Made by a program: the position numbers and the translations under genes. Below, piece by piece: positions 1 through 13,165 of a stretch of DNA of 64,000 nt; position 1 is the first letter of the stretch; every line of letters begins with the position of its first letter. The DNA comes from Clostridia bacterium UC5.1-1D2 (GTDB lineage: Bacteria; Bacillota; Clostridia; Lachnospirales; Lachnospiraceae): the NCBI GenBank assembly GCA_001304855.1, contig BBZN01000001.1:186001-250000 (forward strand), written 5' to 3'. The notes beneath the pieces are model-generated. The model did no database searches, was not told where the DNA came from, and saw only the letters and a list, made by a program, of their open reading frames with translations.

Positions 1-611
1 TCCGGTTTTAAGATCTCCTTTAAGGATTCCATGTCCTTAAAGCTGGAGGAGGGAGGGGAAATCCTGATCAAGGCGCCCAGGGAATAACCGGAACGCCTCA
101 GGCAGCCACCTTTACCATCGGCGTGGTTCTGGTTCTCATAACCTTGTTTATTGTTATGAATCTGGTGAATTCCCGCACAGGCCGGGCGATTATGGCAATC
201 CGCGACAACCGGATCGCTGCGGAATCCATCGGAATCAACATTACAAAATACAAGCTGCTGGCATTTTCCGTGTCCGCAGGTCTGGCAGGCGTTGCAGGCG
301 TTCTCTACGCCCACAATCTGACCACATTGACGGCCCTTCCCAAGAACTTCGGGTACAACATGTCCATTATGATTCTGGTGTATGTGGTGCTGGGCGGAAT
401 TGGAAATATCCGCGGTTCCGTGATTGCAACGGTTATCCTCTATCTCCTCCCTGAGATGCTGAGGGGCCTCAGCAATTACCGTATGCTGATGTATGCCATT
501 GTACTTATTCTGGCCATGCTCTTTAACTCTGCGCCCAAGTTTGTGATCTTCCGGGAGCGCATTGCTGAGAAGTTCAAACCGAAAGATAACACGGCAAAGG
601 AGGCGGCGTAA
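1..611 (+). CDS. livM: Branched-chain amino acid ABC transporter permease LivM (5'-truncated)
   Basis: Membrane permease of the high-affinity leucine/isoleucine/valine importer. Only the C-terminal part is in the window; the gene starts upstream of base 1. The visible protein carries several hydrophobic segments and the family signature region RAIMAIRDNRIAAESIGI at about 180-240, the cytoplasmic loop that contacts the ATPases. Bases 1-88 and the rest lie in different frames; the break is at the G run near 82, where one lost G explains it. The stop codon overlaps the spacing before livG, so livM, livG and livF form one operon. Family assignment is firm from sequence and context; the exact substrate range is inferred. 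Confidence 0.9.
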
Positions 612-612
612 A

Positions 613-1368
613 ATGTCATTGCTGGAAGTAAAGAATTTGAGTATTTCCTTTGGCGGCCTAAAGGCAGTTGATAATTTTAATATCTCCATAGAGAAGGGGC
701 GGCTCTACGGCCTTATCGGGCCTAACGGCGCCGGAAAGACCACCGTGTTCAACCTCCTCACAGGAGTATACAAGCCCGACGCGGGAAGTATTGAGCTGGA
801 CGGCGTCAATGTAACAGGCAGAAGCACCATGGAGATCAGCCAGTCGGGCGTTGCCAGAACCTTTCAGAATATCCGGCTGTTTAAGGATCTGTCTGTGCTG
901 GACAATGTAAAGGCGGGGCTTCACAATCACTACAAATATTCCACTATCGAGGGCATATTCCGCCTCCCCGGTTATTTTAAGACTGAGAAGGCCATGGACG
1001 AGAAGGCCATGGCGCTTTTGGAGGTCTTTGGACTGGATCAGGAGTGTGATTACAAGGCCTCCAATCTTCCTACGGCAAGCAGAGAAAGCTGGAGATTGCC
1101 AGGGCCCTGGCGACCGGGCCCAAGCTCCTTCTTTTGGACGAGCCTGCGGCCGGTATGAACTAACGAGACGGCGGAACTGATGGAGACAATCCGGTTTGTG
1201 CGGGATAATTTTGATATGACGATCCTTCTGATTGAACATGATATGAAGCTGGTAAGCGGAATCTGCGAGGAACTGACCGTTCTCAACTTCGGACAGGTGC
1301 TGTGCCAGGGCGATACCGGCAGCGTGCTTCACAATCCGGAAGTTGTTAAGGCATATCTTGGTGAATAG
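613..1368 (+). CDS. livG: Branched-chain amino acid ABC transporter ATPase LivG (two apparent frameshifts)
   Basis: Cytoplasmic ATP-binding subunit that powers the Liv importer. Walker A is GPNGAGKTT at about residues 36-44. The Q-loop region TFQNIRLF and, after frame repair, the [10 protein letters not shown] Walker B region are present. The start at 613 follows AAGGAGG and sits just after the livM stop. The reading frame breaks at about 1070 (CCC to CC, in the [12 protein letters not shown]-type signature stretch) and about 1160 (apparent loss of two C). Together these restore the original frame and a normal 252-residue protein. I infer sequencing indels and not a dead gene, because the rest is fully conserved. 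Confidence 0.93.
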
Positions 1369-1382
1369 GAGGAGAGGATATT

Positions 1383-2092
1383 ATGGCTATGCTTGAAGTC
1401 AGGGACCTGGAAGTGTACTACGGTGTGATCCAGGCCATAAAAGGAATCTCCTTTGACGTGGAACAGGGGGAGATCGTCGCGCTCATCGGAGCCAACGGCG
1501 CAGGAAAGACCACAACCCTTCATACAATCACGGGGCTTATCGCTGCCAAAACAGGCAGGATTATATATGAAGGAACGGATGTCACCAAAGTTCCCGGTTA
1601 TAAACTGGTGAGCATGGGGGTGGCCCATGTGCCTGAAGGGCGGAGAGTGTTCTCAACGCTGACGGTTCTCCAGAATCTTAAGATGGGGCTTATACCAGGA
1701 AGGACAAGGAGGAGAAGGAAGCCACTCTGAAGATGATTTACAAACGGTTTCCCCGTCTGGAGGAGCGCAAGAACCAGATGGCGGGCACCCTGTCTGGAGG
1801 CGAGCAGCAGATGCTTGCCATGGGGCGGGCGCTGATGAGCCATCCCAGGATGATTGTTATGGATGAGCCGTCCATGGGGCTTTCTCCAATCTACGTGAAC
1901 GAAATATTTGATATTATCCGGAAGATCAATGAGGACGGCACAACAGTGCTTCTGGTGGAGCAGAATGCCAAGAAAGCGCTGTCCATTGCAGATAAAGCCT
2001 ATGTCCTGGAGACGGGAACGATCGTCCTCAGCGGGGACGCAAAGGAACTGATGAACAATGATCAGGTAAAGAAAGCCTATCTCAGCGAGTAA
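1383..2092 (+). CDS. livF: Branched-chain amino acid ABC transporter ATPase LivF (one apparent frameshift)
   Basis: Second ATPase of the Liv importer, pairing with LivG. Walker A is GANGAGKTTT near residues 34-43, the ABC signature is LSGGEQQMLAMGRAL after the frameshift, and Walker B is MDEPSMGLSP. The start ATG at 1383 follows GGAGGAGAGGATATT, 14 bp after livG. A frame change at about 1688 lies in a GGGG run; one missing G restores MGAYTRKDKEEKEA and a 236-residue protein, the usual LivF length. Last gene of the liv operon; the next gene, spoIVA, is unrelated in function. Confidence 0.93.
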
Positions 2093-2116
2093 GGCGCAAA
2101 TTAAATCATAACCTGC

Positions 2117-2158
2117 ATACCCCCCTGCATATATTATAAAAGCATAGCAAGGGGGTAT
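2117..2158 (+). promoter_or_regulatory. Inverted repeat overlapping the spoIVA ribosome binding site
   Basis: ATACCCCC at 2117-2124 is perfectly complementary to GGGGGTAT at 2151-2158, with a 26-base AT-rich loop. The right arm contains the G-rich stretch that must serve as the Shine-Dalgarno sequence for spoIVA, whose ATG begins at 2163. No U-tract follows, so it is not an obvious terminator for livF. It may modulate translation of spoIVA; that is inference. No confident sigma-E promoter could be assigned here. Confidence 0.45.
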
Positions 2159-2162
2159 ATTT

Positions 2163-3638
2163 ATGGACAATTTTAATGTATACAAGGATATTCAAGCGAG
2201 AACCGGAGGAGAAATATACATAGGCGTTGTAGGGCCGGTTCGCACAGGTAAATCGACCTTTATCAAACGGTTCATGGAGCTTTTGGTGCTTCCGGCCATG
2301 GAAGATGAAAACCTGAGAAACTTAAGCCGCGACGAGCTGCCCCAAAGCGCCGCAGGCAAAACCATTATGACTACGGAACCCAAGTTTATACCCAAGGAAG
2401 CGGCAGCCATCAGCCTTGCAGACGGCATAGAGGCCAAAGTGCGCCTTATCGACTGCGTGGGCTTTATGGTGGAGGGAGCTGCGGGCCATGTGGAGAACGG
2501 CGAGGAGCGCCTTGTAAAGACGCCCTGGTACGACTATGACATACCCTTCACCCAGGCCGCCGAGATCGGCACCCGGAAGGTAATTAACGATCATTCCACC
2601 ATAGGGATTGTGGTCACCACAGACGGCACCATCGGAGAAATCAAGCGTTCCGGGTATATGGAGGCCGAGAAACAGACCATCGATGAGCTCAAAAAGCTGG
2701 GTAAGCCCTTTATTGTGCTGCTCAACTCTGTAAAGCCTTACTCCGATGAAACCGCAAAGCTGGCAAAGGAAATGTCGGATACATATGGGGTGGCGGTGCT
2801 GCCTGTGAACTGCGAGCAGCTGAAAAAAGACGATGTTTTCCATATACTGGAGAAAGTGTTGAAGGAGTTCCCTGTAACAGAGATGGATTTCTATATTCCA
2901 AAGTGGCTGGAAATTCTTCCATCCGCCCATTGGCTGAAATCCCAGGTGATTCAGGCGGCCAAGGGAGTGATTCAGAAGGTAAGCCATATGAAGGACGTAG
3001 CAGGAGAACTGGATGGGCAGCAGACGGATACCATCAAGGCCATGCGGGTGCGCAACATGCAGATGGCGGACGGGCGGGTGGCTGTGCAGATGGATATGGA
3101 GGACAGCTACTATTACCAAATCCTCAGCGATTATGTGGGGATCCCCATTGAAGGCGAATACCAGCTGATGCAGACCTTAAGCAGCCTTGCAAATATGCAG
3201 AAAGAATACGAAAAGGTTCAGAACGCCCTGACTCAGGTCCGGTTAAAAGGCTACGGGGTAGTCACGCCGGAGCGCTCCGAGATCGTTCTGGATGAACCCC
3301 AGGTTATCAAACACGGCAATAAGTATGGGGTGAAGATGAAGGCTGAGGCTCCCTCCATCAACCTGATTAAGGCCCATATTGAGACGGAGATCGCACCGAT
3401 TGTGGGAAGTGAACAGCAGGCCCAGGATTTGATTGCCTATATTAAGGAAAATGCCAGGGACAGCGACGAGGGAATCTGGAATACCAATATTTTCGGAAAA
3501 TCCATAGAACAGATTGTGGAGGACGGAATCCAGGCCAAGGTGTCTCAGATGACAGAGGACTGCCAGCTGAAACTTCAGGATACCCTGCAGAAAATCATTA
3601 ATGACAGCAATGGGGGCATGATTTGCATTATTATCTAG
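2163..3638 (+). CDS. spoIVA: Stage IV sporulation protein A (SpoIVA)
   Basis: ATP-hydrolysing morphogenetic protein that polymerises on the forespore surface as the basement layer of the spore coat. The 491-residue reading frame is intact. A Walker A-like motif GPVRTGKST lies at residues 24-32, followed by a TRAFAC-like GTPase-fold ATPase region including DCVGFMV and TTDGTIGEI, then a middle domain and the conserved C-terminal end GGMICIII typical of SpoIVA. Start at ATG 2163 follows AAGGGGG. It is a single gene between the liv operon and a hydrolase gene. Expected to be under mother-cell sigma-E control by family knowledge; a clear promoter was not identified. Confidence 0.97.
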   Translation: MDNFNVYKDIQARTGGEIYIGVVGPVRTGKSTFIKRFMELLVLPAMEDENLRNLSRDELPQSAAGKTIMTTEPKFIPKEAAAISLADGIEAKVRLIDCVGFMVEGAAGHVENGEERLVKTPWYDYDIPFTQAAEIGTRKVINDHSTIGIVVTTDGTIGEIKRSGYMEAEKQTIDELKKLGKPFIVLLNSVKPYSDETAKLAKEMSDTYGVAVLPVNCEQLKKDDVFHILEKVLKEFPVTEMDFYIPKWLEILPSAHWLKSQVIQAAKGVIQKVSHMKDVAGELDGQQTDTIKAMRVRNMQMADGRVAVQMDMEDSYYYQILSDYVGIPIEGEYQLMQTLSSLANMQKEYEKVQNALTQVRLKGYGVVTPERSEIVLDEPQVIKHGNKYGVKMKAEAPSINLIKAHIETEIAPIVGSEQQAQDLIAYIKENARDSDEGIWNTNIFGKSIEQIVEDGIQAKVSQMTEDCQLKLQDTLQKIINDSNGGMICIII

Positions 3639-3705
3639 ACAGCAGAGGCAATGTTGTTGAAATAAGTGCAGTTTTATGAAAATTGTATAAAATCAATATT
3701 AATAT

Positions 3706-3735
3706 TTGCATTATCGCTCTGTACCATGGTATACT
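3706..3735 (+). promoter_or_regulatory. Predicted sigma-A promoter for the beta-CASP hydrolase gene
   Basis: TTGCAT at 3706-3711 and TATACT at 3730-3735 are separated by 18 bp. They lie 65 bp upstream of the chosen start codon in an AT-rich gap. Motif match only. Confidence 0.5.
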
Positions 3736-3799
3736 ATACAAAGAATTGACAGAATATTTACAGCAAAAGGAACTATTTTGTTCAGAGGGGAGAATGCAG

Positions 3800-5399
3800 A
3801 TGAGACTAACATTTATTGGGGCGGACCATGAGGTGACAGGAAGCTGCCATTTTCTGGAGGTGGGAGAAACTAAGGTACTGATTGACTGCGGGATGGAACA
3901 GGGGAACAACGTATATGAGAATGCGGAGCTTCCTGTGAGCTACAGCGAGATCGACTACGTGTTCCTCACCCATGCCCACATCGACCATGCAGGGATGCTG
4001 CCCTGGATTTATGCCAGGGGATTTAAAGGGCAGGTCATAGCCACCTATGCCACGGTGGATCTGTGCAGCATTATGCTGAAGGACAGCGCCCACATACAGG
4101 AGATGGAGGCAGAGTGGAAGAACCGGAAAGCCCGGCGCGCAGGCCGGGGCGAGGTGGAGGCCCTGTACACCATGAAGGATGCGGAGGGCGTGCTTTCCCA
4201 TTTTGAGGGCGTGGCCTACGGACAGGAGTTTAAGCTCAATGAGAACCTCACCCTTAAGTTTACGGATGTGGGGCATCTGCTGGGATCGGCTTCCATAGAA
4301 ATCTGGGCCGCGGAGAACGGCGTGGAAAAAAAGATCGTATTTTCAGGGGATATCGGCAATAAGAACAAGCCTCTCATCAGGGACCCGGAATATATTTCAG
4401 AGGCTGATTATGTAGTGATGGAGTCCACCTACGGAAACCGCCGCCACAAAAAAGGGGTTAACCACGTGGACGGTCTTGCCAGGATCATTCAGGAGACTCT
4501 GGACAGGAGTGGCAATGTGGTGATTCCTGCTTTTGCAGTGGGACGTACCCAGGAGCTTCTTTATCTCATCCGCCATATCAAGGAAGAAAAGTTAGTTACA
4601 GGCCACGACGGATTTGAGGTTTATGTAGACAGTCCTCTGGCAGTGGAGGCCACCCACGTGTTCAAGGATAATCTCATGGAGTGTTACGACGAGGAGACAA
4701 AGGCGCTGGTGGAACGGGGGATCAATCCCATTGATTTTCCCGGCCTGAAGCTGTCGGTCACAAGCGAGGAATCCAAGAATATAAATTTTGACATGACTCC
4801 GAAGGTGATTATATCGGCGGCGGGCATGTGCGACGCAGGCCGTGTGCGCCACCATCTGAAGCATAATCTGTGGCGGCCGGAATGTTCCATCGTCTTTGCA
4901 GCTATCAGGCCGAGGGTACATTGGGACGGATTCTGCAGGACGGCTCGCCGGTGGTGAAAATATTCGGCGAAGAGATAGATGTGCGGGCTCACATAGAGAC
5001 GATGGACGGAATCAGCGGCCATGCGGACGTGGACGGGCTTATTGCATGGGCTTCCGCCTTTGAAAAGCGCCCTGAGTATGTGTTCGTGGTGCATGGGGAC
5101 GAGACTTCCTGCACCGCATTTTCCGACGTGCTGAACAACCGGCTGAAACTGAAGGCCAGGGCTCCCTTCTCAGGCTCCCAGTTCGACCTGATAGAGGGCT
5201 GCTGGATCAAGGAGACGGAGGGAGTTCCTGTGGAGAAGGAGACGGCCGCCAAGCGCAAGGCCACAGCGTTTACACCCGTCTGTCGGATGCAGGAAAGCAG
5301 CTTATGGATGTGATCCGCCAGAATGAAGGCGGAGCAAATCAGGATTTGAATAAATTTACGGAGCAGATACTTGCTCTGTGCCGGAAATGGGCCCGGTGA
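3800..5399 (+). CDS. MBL-fold/beta-CASP RNA-processing hydrolase (two apparent frameshifts)
   Basis: Metallo-beta-lactamase fold hydrolase with a beta-CASP insert, of the bacterial CPSF73/YSH1-like type (probable ribonuclease). The metal-binding motif HAHIDHAG is near residues 58-65. Further family blocks include SGDIGNKNKPL, ESTYGNR, PAFAVGRTQELLYLI and, past the frameshift, GISGHADVDGL. The start at 3800 is chosen for the GGGGAG at suitable spacing. Frame breaks at about 4900 (GG to G) and 5267 (GG to G) separate three in-phase pieces that together give about 533 residues, the usual size. It directly precedes rnhA, with 26 bp between, suggesting co-transcription. The natural RNA substrate is unknown. 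Confidence 0.88.
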
Positions 5400-5425
5400 G
5401 AAGAAAAGGGACAGGAGAGACACAC

Positions 5426-5910
5426 ATGAGTAAGGTATTAATATTTACGGACGGTTCAGCCAGAGGCAACCCGGACGGCCCGGGAGGTTTTGGAACGGTG
5501 CTTCAGTTTATGGACAGCCAGGGCCAGCTTCATGAGAAAGTGATGTCCGGCGGCTATGTCCGCACCACCAATAACCGCATGGAGCTGATGGCTGCCATCC
5601 GGGGCCTGGAGGCGTTAAACAGGCCCTGTACGGTGGAGTTGTATTCCGATTCTAAATATCTCACGGATGCATTTAACCAGAAGTGGATTGACAGCTGGAT
5701 TGCCAAGGGCTGGAACCGCGGAAAAAGCGGTCCGGTGAAAAATATTGATCTGTGGAAACGGCTTTTGAAAGCGAAAGAACCTCACCAGGTGAAATTCATC
5801 TGGGTAAAGGGACATGCAGGGCATCCCCAGAATGAACGCTGTGATATGCTGGCAACCACTGCGGCAGACGGGAGGATCTGATGGTGGACGAAGGACTGGA
5901 ACGTGTCTGA
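5426..5910 (+). CDS. rnhA: Ribonuclease HI (apparent frameshift near the end)
   Basis: Cleaves the RNA strand of RNA-DNA hybrids. The acidic catalytic set is visible: Asp in FTDGSARGNPDG (about residue 9), Glu in NNRMELMAA, Asp in YSDSKYL, and the C-terminal VKGHAGHPQNERCD with His and Asp. ATG at 5426 follows ACAGGAGAG. The frame as read stops at 5881; restoring one G in the GGG run at 5870-5872 extends the protein by nine residues to 5910, which resembles the usual RNase HI tail. Follows the beta-CASP hydrolase gene, so two RNA-cleaving enzymes are probably co-transcribed. Confidence 0.92.
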
Positions 5911-5940
5911 GCCTTGGCTTGTCCGCGGGGTGCGTACAGC

Positions 5941-5962
5941 CGGAGTCCCCCCGGGCTCCGGA
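5941..5962. other. GC-rich hairpin after rnhA
   Basis: CCGGAG and CTCCGG form a 6-bp stem around a CCCCCCGGG-containing loop. There is no U-tract, so a terminator role is only possible. The rest of the 5911-6088 gap shows no gene. Confidence 0.35.
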
Positions 5963-6088
5963 CACGCCGGGAACAGGCAGTTTCTTACGTATCTCTTACA
6001 ATCTATTACTCCTTTAAGTATTGTATTCCATTTGCTCCTATTTTGTGATACTGTTATGGCAAGACCACAATAAGTAGGGATGATGAAT

Positions 6089-7019
6089 ATGAAGGATAAA
6101 CGGATTTGGATTGTAATTGGCTGTATCCTGGTTATAGGAAGCGGTGTTACCTACTACACCAACTCCTATGTGAGAAGCCAGGCGGGCAGCGATCAGATAA
6201 TGGCGCAGGCCGGCGCGACCTGTGGGCTTCTGCAGGGAGCAGAGTGTCGGGAGGGATAAGCCCCATGGAAGGAGCCCCCGCAACGGCAGCCGGAGGGGCG
6301 GAGGGCAGAGGCGTGCCTGAGGCTGAGACGGCGGCAGCCGGGGAGGCAAAGCTTGCTGAAGAGACAGAGGCGGCGGCTGTGTACAGCGGGCCGGGCAGTG
6401 TTCCCCAAGAGGTTTCTGGGGCTTCCGGCACAGACGAAGCCGGGGCTTTTGTCCAGGAAAGGGCAGGGGAGCTTGCGGCGGCGCTGGTTTTAGAGGATGG
6501 GCCCGGAGCGTCGGCGGCAGCCGTACCCGAAGGGGCGCCTGAGGAGACGGAGGCCGTTCCCATCTCGCCTCTCACAGGAGCCAGAGTCAGAGAGGAGAAG
6601 GCCGCTTTGGTGTCCGATTACAGGCAGCGGCTGGAGGATTTGGATAACCAGATTCAGAAGATGCGGGAGGAGGACGCGGCGGAGAGCGCCTCCAATGTAT
6701 ACTCAATCAAAACTTCTGCAGAGACGGAACTTAAGCTTTGGGAAGGAGAGATGGGAACCATATATAATGGGCTGCTGGAGCTGCTTTCCCAGGAGGATGC
6801 GGCGGCGCTGGCGGCAGAACAGCAGGAATGGCTGAAAAACCGGGATCTGAAAGCAGCAGAGGGTACTGTCCGCAACAGTTCCGTAGAAAGCCTGGGATAT
6901 GCTGCAACTCTTGTAAGCCTTACCAGAGACAGGCTTATAAGCTGGCTGGAAGATATGAGGAGGCCGCGGGAATCCTTTCTGAGAGCGGGGCGGACAAAGT
7001 CATACAGACTGCGCCTTAA
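6089..7019 (+). CDS. Membrane-anchored protein with C-terminal DUF1311/LprI-like domain (two apparent frameshifts)
   Basis: Function unknown. The N-terminus MKDKRIWIVIGCILVIGSG is a short charged start followed by one membrane segment, so the body should be extracytoplasmic. Residues of about 60-170 are low-complexity, rich in Ala, Glu and Gly. The C-terminal 100 residues resemble the DUF1311 (lysozyme inhibitor LprI-like) domain: an ELKLWEGEMGTIYNGLLELL helix, AEQQEWLKNRD and SLTRDRAYKLAGRY after frame repair. The frame breaks at about 6256 (GGGG to GGG), near the end of the membrane-proximal part, and at about 6933 (GGG to GG). Without the second repair the protein would gain a foreign tail to 7107. 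Domain call is moderate. Confidence 0.6.
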
Positions 7020-7134
7020 GGAAAATGGAAGAGAGCGGCAAAAGACAGTAGGAATACAGGCGGAGAATCGGCAAAACAGCAGGGTTCTCCCGCCTGTTCT
7101 AGCGTAACAGCGCCCTTATTTTCTTAAGTCAGTC

Positions 7135-7163
7135 TTGATAATTACCAGGCGATATGGTAAAAT
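7135..7163 (+). promoter_or_regulatory. Predicted sigma-A promoter for alaS
   Basis: TTGATA at 7135-7140 and TAAAAT at 7158-7163 with a 17-bp spacer, about 50 bp upstream of the alaS start. The short leader leaves no room for a T-box. Confidence 0.7.
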
Positions 7164-7212
7164 GACGGTTATGTGAAATAGTATGTATTTATGTTGTGAT
7201 GAGATGGAGGAA

Positions 7213-9861
<2,649 letters not shown>

Positions 9862-9912
9862 CTCTTGCCCTATAAAAAGTGCAAAATAATCCTAAGAAAA
9901 ATAAATTTTTTC

Positions 9913-9940
9913 TTGACGTATGGTATTTTTATGCTATAAT
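9913..9940 (+). promoter_or_regulatory. Predicted strong sigma-A promoter for rpsU
   Basis: TTGACG at 9913-9918 and the perfect TATAAT at 9935-9940, with a 16-bp spacer, about 75 bp upstream of the rpsU start codon. Confidence 0.75.
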
Positions 9941-10015
9941 CATAGCAGTGCTAAAAATACCCAAACAGTTGTATTATGCACAATTACACAACTGGAGGGA
10001 GGTTAGGTGTGAGCT

Positions 10016-10192
10016 ATGTCGAACGTAATTGTTAAAGATAACGAGACTTTGGACAGCGCTTTACGCAGATTCAAAAGAAACTGTGCGAAGGCTGGTATTC
10101 AGCAGGAGATTCGTAAAAGAGAGCATTACGAGAAGCCAAGCGTTAGACGTAAGAAAAAGTCTGAAGCCGCTCGTAAGCGCAAGTACAATTAA
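10016..10192 (+). CDS. rpsU: 30S ribosomal protein S21
   Basis: Small basic ribosomal protein of the 30S platform. The 58-residue product begins [20 protein letters not shown] and ends in a Lys/Arg-rich tail [13 protein letters not shown], as in clostridial S21. ATG at 10016 follows GGAGGGAGGTTAGGTGTGAGCT. It stands alone between a strong promoter and a strong terminator, so it is a monocistronic unit. Intact, and normal length for the family. Confidence 0.97.
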   Translation: MSNVIVKDNETLDSALRRFKRNCAKAGIQQEIRKREHYEKPSVRRKKKSEAARKRKYN

Positions 10193-10230
10193 TCTACAAA
10201 TTAATTGAACAGGTGAGATCTAATTAAAAT

Positions 10231-10275
10231 CAGCCGGTTGCTGTAAGGGATTACGGGAACCGGCTGTTTTTCTGT
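10231..10275 (+). terminator. Rho-independent terminator of rpsU
   Basis: CAGCCGGTT pairs with AACCGGCTG across a 22-base loop and is followed by TTTTT. It lies about 40 bp after the rpsU stop. Confidence 0.85.
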
Positions 10276-10341
10276 GCGTGGGCGGGCCTCTATGGACCGG
10301 CTTCTTAAAGGGGAGGAGCGGTTAAAAGGAAAGCAGCCCCC

Positions 10342-12082
10342 CTAATCCAGCTCCTCCAAATCACAGGAGGGAGATGCCACCAGAGAGTAGTTGGTGTGAT
10401 AAATGACGAAACCGGGAGCGCCCCCTGTAACCCGCTTGATGTTTTTTCTTTCAATATAGTCTATCTCCACCTTGTCGCTGTCCCTCCCTTTGGAGTAGTA
10501 AGCGGCCAGTCCCCCCGCTTCCTCAAAGAGGCGGTCCGGGAGATGCTGCTCCCCCCGGGCCTTGACGATAACGTGGGATCCCGGAATCCCTTTTGCGTGG
10601 AACCACCAGTCGCTTCCTGCCGCCACCTTAAAGGTAAGCTCGTCGTTCTGGTAATTGTTCTTTCCCACATAGATGTGATATCCGTCGGAGGAGAGATAGT
10701 GGAAGGGACGGCTGGTAATTTTCGGCCTCTTATCCCCGGAGCGCCTTTTTTCACATATCCGTACTCCATGAGTTCTTCTTTAATCTGCACCAGATCCGTT
10801 TCCTCCAGAGCGATGTCCAGAGCGGAGCTGATGGATTCCAGATGTTCAATTTCCGATTTAGTCTGCTGGATCAGGTCCGCAAGAGCCTCATAGGTCCGTT
10901 TCAATTTGTTGTACTTGTCAAAATGCTTCTTAGCATTGTCTGTGGCCGAGAGCTGAGAGTCCAGGGGAATGGAAATTTCCTCATTGGTATAATAATTGAG
11001 ACACCGGAAGGATTTCTCGCCGCCCTGAAGTTCATAGCCGTAGGTATTTAAAAGCTCTCCGTATATGCGGTATTTTCCCGCTTCTCCGTATCCTTTAACT
11101 GCTTTTGCTGGAGATCGTACTTCTTATAGTTGCGATCCAGGGCGGTCTGGACAATCCGCCTCAGATCCGAGGACTTCTGGCGGATCCTGGTCACCCTGTC
11201 CCGCATGGAATAGTACTGTTCCAGAAGAGCGCTGATGGAGGGCTGGGATTCGGTGTAAAAGCCGCCGCCCTCATAGCAGGTGAGGGGCAGGGAGGCGTAT
11301 TCCACAGGTCCCTCGCTGTCGTAAATAATGCCCGGCGCAAAGCAGCCACGGCTCACGTCCTCCATCATCCGGGCGAAGGTGTGGTAGAGATGGGTCATCT
11401 CCGCCTCAGTCAGCTCATTAGCCGAATGGTCGGAATCTATGGAGCCAGATGGCAGATCTCCTCGGCGATAATTGGACTGATGCCTGTAAGCCGGTTGTAA
11501 AGAGCCTTCTGCAGCGGCATGGGAGCCGAGCCTATGACCTGACGGAAGGTTTCCTCCGATATGGCAAGTGGGTTTTCCTTGGCGGTTGTTTGGGGGATAA
11601 AATAATCCCTGCCGGGCAGCACCTCGCGGACGGAGCTTACATGGGCGGGAACATGCTTGATGCTGTCGATGATGGTTCCGTCCTCTTTGCAGAAGATGAT
11701 ATTGCTGTGCTTGCCCATAATCTCCACAATGAGTTTTTCCGGCACAGATCCCCCAGTTCGTCAAGATGCTCCAGTTCAAACTGGATGATGCGCTCCAGGC
11801 CCGGCTGGGTGACAGAGACAATTCTTGCGCTTCCTATGTGCTTCCTCAGCAGCATACAGAAAACAGGGGCCGTCATGGGGCTGGGTTTATTCTTTTTTGT
11901 GAGATAAATTAAAGGCAGACTGGCGCTGGCCGATATCTGAAGCCTGTAGTTTTCTTTGTTGTTTTTAATGGCGATGAGCAGTTCGTCCTTTTCCGGCTGC
12001 GCAATTTTTGAAATGCGTCCGCTTCCAGGGTTTCTCTGAACTCATGTACCAGATTTGCTATGGTAATTCCGTCAAATGCCAT
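10342..12082 (-). CDS. rqcH: RqcH/NFACT family ribosome quality-control protein (five apparent frameshifts)
   Basis: Rqc2 homologue that binds stalled large ribosomal subunits and directs alanine tailing of trapped nascent chains; older annotations call it a fibronectin-binding protein. The NFACT-N domain begins MAFDGITIANLVHEFRETL; a coiled-coil middle (TYEALADLIQQTKSEIEHLE) precedes the C-terminal NFACT-R domain with WFHAKGIPGSHVIVK. The start at 12082 has an upstream AGGAG. Five single-base losses (between about 12010 and 10680) break the frame; repaired length is about 581 residues, normal for the family. Transcribed away from yicC, convergent with rpsU. Confidence 0.88.
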
Positions 12083-12179
12083 ATCCCTTCACTCCTGTCT
12101 GATTGGTTTTGCGGCAGAGCCGCTCTTATGAACTGTTACCAGAATACCACAAGTTTCGGAAATAGGAAAGGGCAAATGG

Positions 12180-12207
12180 TTGACTTGGCCCCCAGATGAA
12201 TTATAAT
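12180..12207 (+). promoter_or_regulatory. Predicted sigma-A promoter for the yicC-gmk-rpoZ unit
   Basis: TTGACT at 12180-12185 and TATAAT at 12202-12207, 16-bp spacer, 37 bp upstream of the yicC start. Confidence 0.7.
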
Positions 12208-12244
12208 ACTATCTAACTATGGATACGAAAGAGAGGCATTCGTT

Positions 12245-13122
12245 ATGTTAAAAAGCATGACTGGTTTCGGCAGGTGCGAGAATGTTACGGACGAGTATAA
12301 GATTTCTGTCGAGATGAAGGCCGTTAATCACCGATACCTGGATTTAAATATTAAGATGCCGAAGAAGTTCAATTATTTTGAGGCTTCCATACGGACTCTT
12401 CTTAAGAAGTATATCCAGAGAGGCAAGGTTGACCTGTTTATTAACTACGAGGATTACACAGAGGGCAACCTGTGTTTAAAATACAACCAGGCTCTGGCTG
12501 CCGAGTATATGGGCTATTTTGAAAAGATGGCGGCGGAGTTCAATATACAGAATGACGTAAAAGTTTCCACCCTGGCCAAGTTCCCTGAGATCCTCACGAT
12601 GGAGCAGGCTCCCGACGACGAGGAGCATCTGTGGGAGATCCTGTCGGGCGCGCTGGAAGAGGCGGCCGTAAACTTTGTGGAATCCAGAGGGGTCGAGGGA
12701 GAGAATTTAAGAAAGGACCTTCTCGGGAAGCTGGATTACATGACGGAGCTGGTGGATTTTGTGGAGGAGCGCTCCCCTCAGATCCTTGCGGAGTACAGAG
12801 CCAAGCTGGAGGAGAAGGTGAAGGAGCTGCTGGGAGGCGCCGCCATTGACGAGGGACGCATTGCAGCCGAGGTCACCATCTATGCGGACAAAATCTGTGT
12901 GGACGAGGAGACGGTGCGCCTGAGGAGCCACATTGATAATACGAGAAAAGAGCTTTTGAGCGGGGAGAGCGTAGGGCGCAAGCTGGATTTCATTGCACAG
13001 GAGATGAACAGGGAAGCCAACACCATCCTTTCCAAATCTTCCGATTTATCTGTCTCAGACAAGGCCATAGCCTTAAGACAGAGATTGAGAAGGTCAGGGA
13101 ACAGATTCAGAATATTGAGTAG
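12245..13122 (+). CDS. yicC: YicC/YloC family endoribonuclease (frameshift near the end)
   Basis: Conserved bacterial protein; family members have endoribonuclease activity. Signature N-terminus MLKSMTGFGRCE, then VEMKAVNHRYLDLNIKMPKK, and the C-terminal EMNREANTILSKSSD block typical of YicC (DUF1732). One lost A at about 13074 (AAA to AA) makes the frame run on into gmk; repaired, the protein ends in VREQIQNIE at 13122 with 292 residues, the normal length. It heads the classical Firmicutes order yicC-gmk-rpoZ, and gmk begins 43 bp later. The remA/DUF370 gene often found between yicC and gmk is absent here. Confidence 0.93.
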
Positions 13123-13165
13123 GCCGTATCACACCGGAACATTGAAAAATCAGGGAGAGCGAATC

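Noticed and set aside
658-1332. Long minus-strand open frame opposite livG
   Set aside because: Shadow of the livG coding strand; livG motifs are clear on the plus strand.
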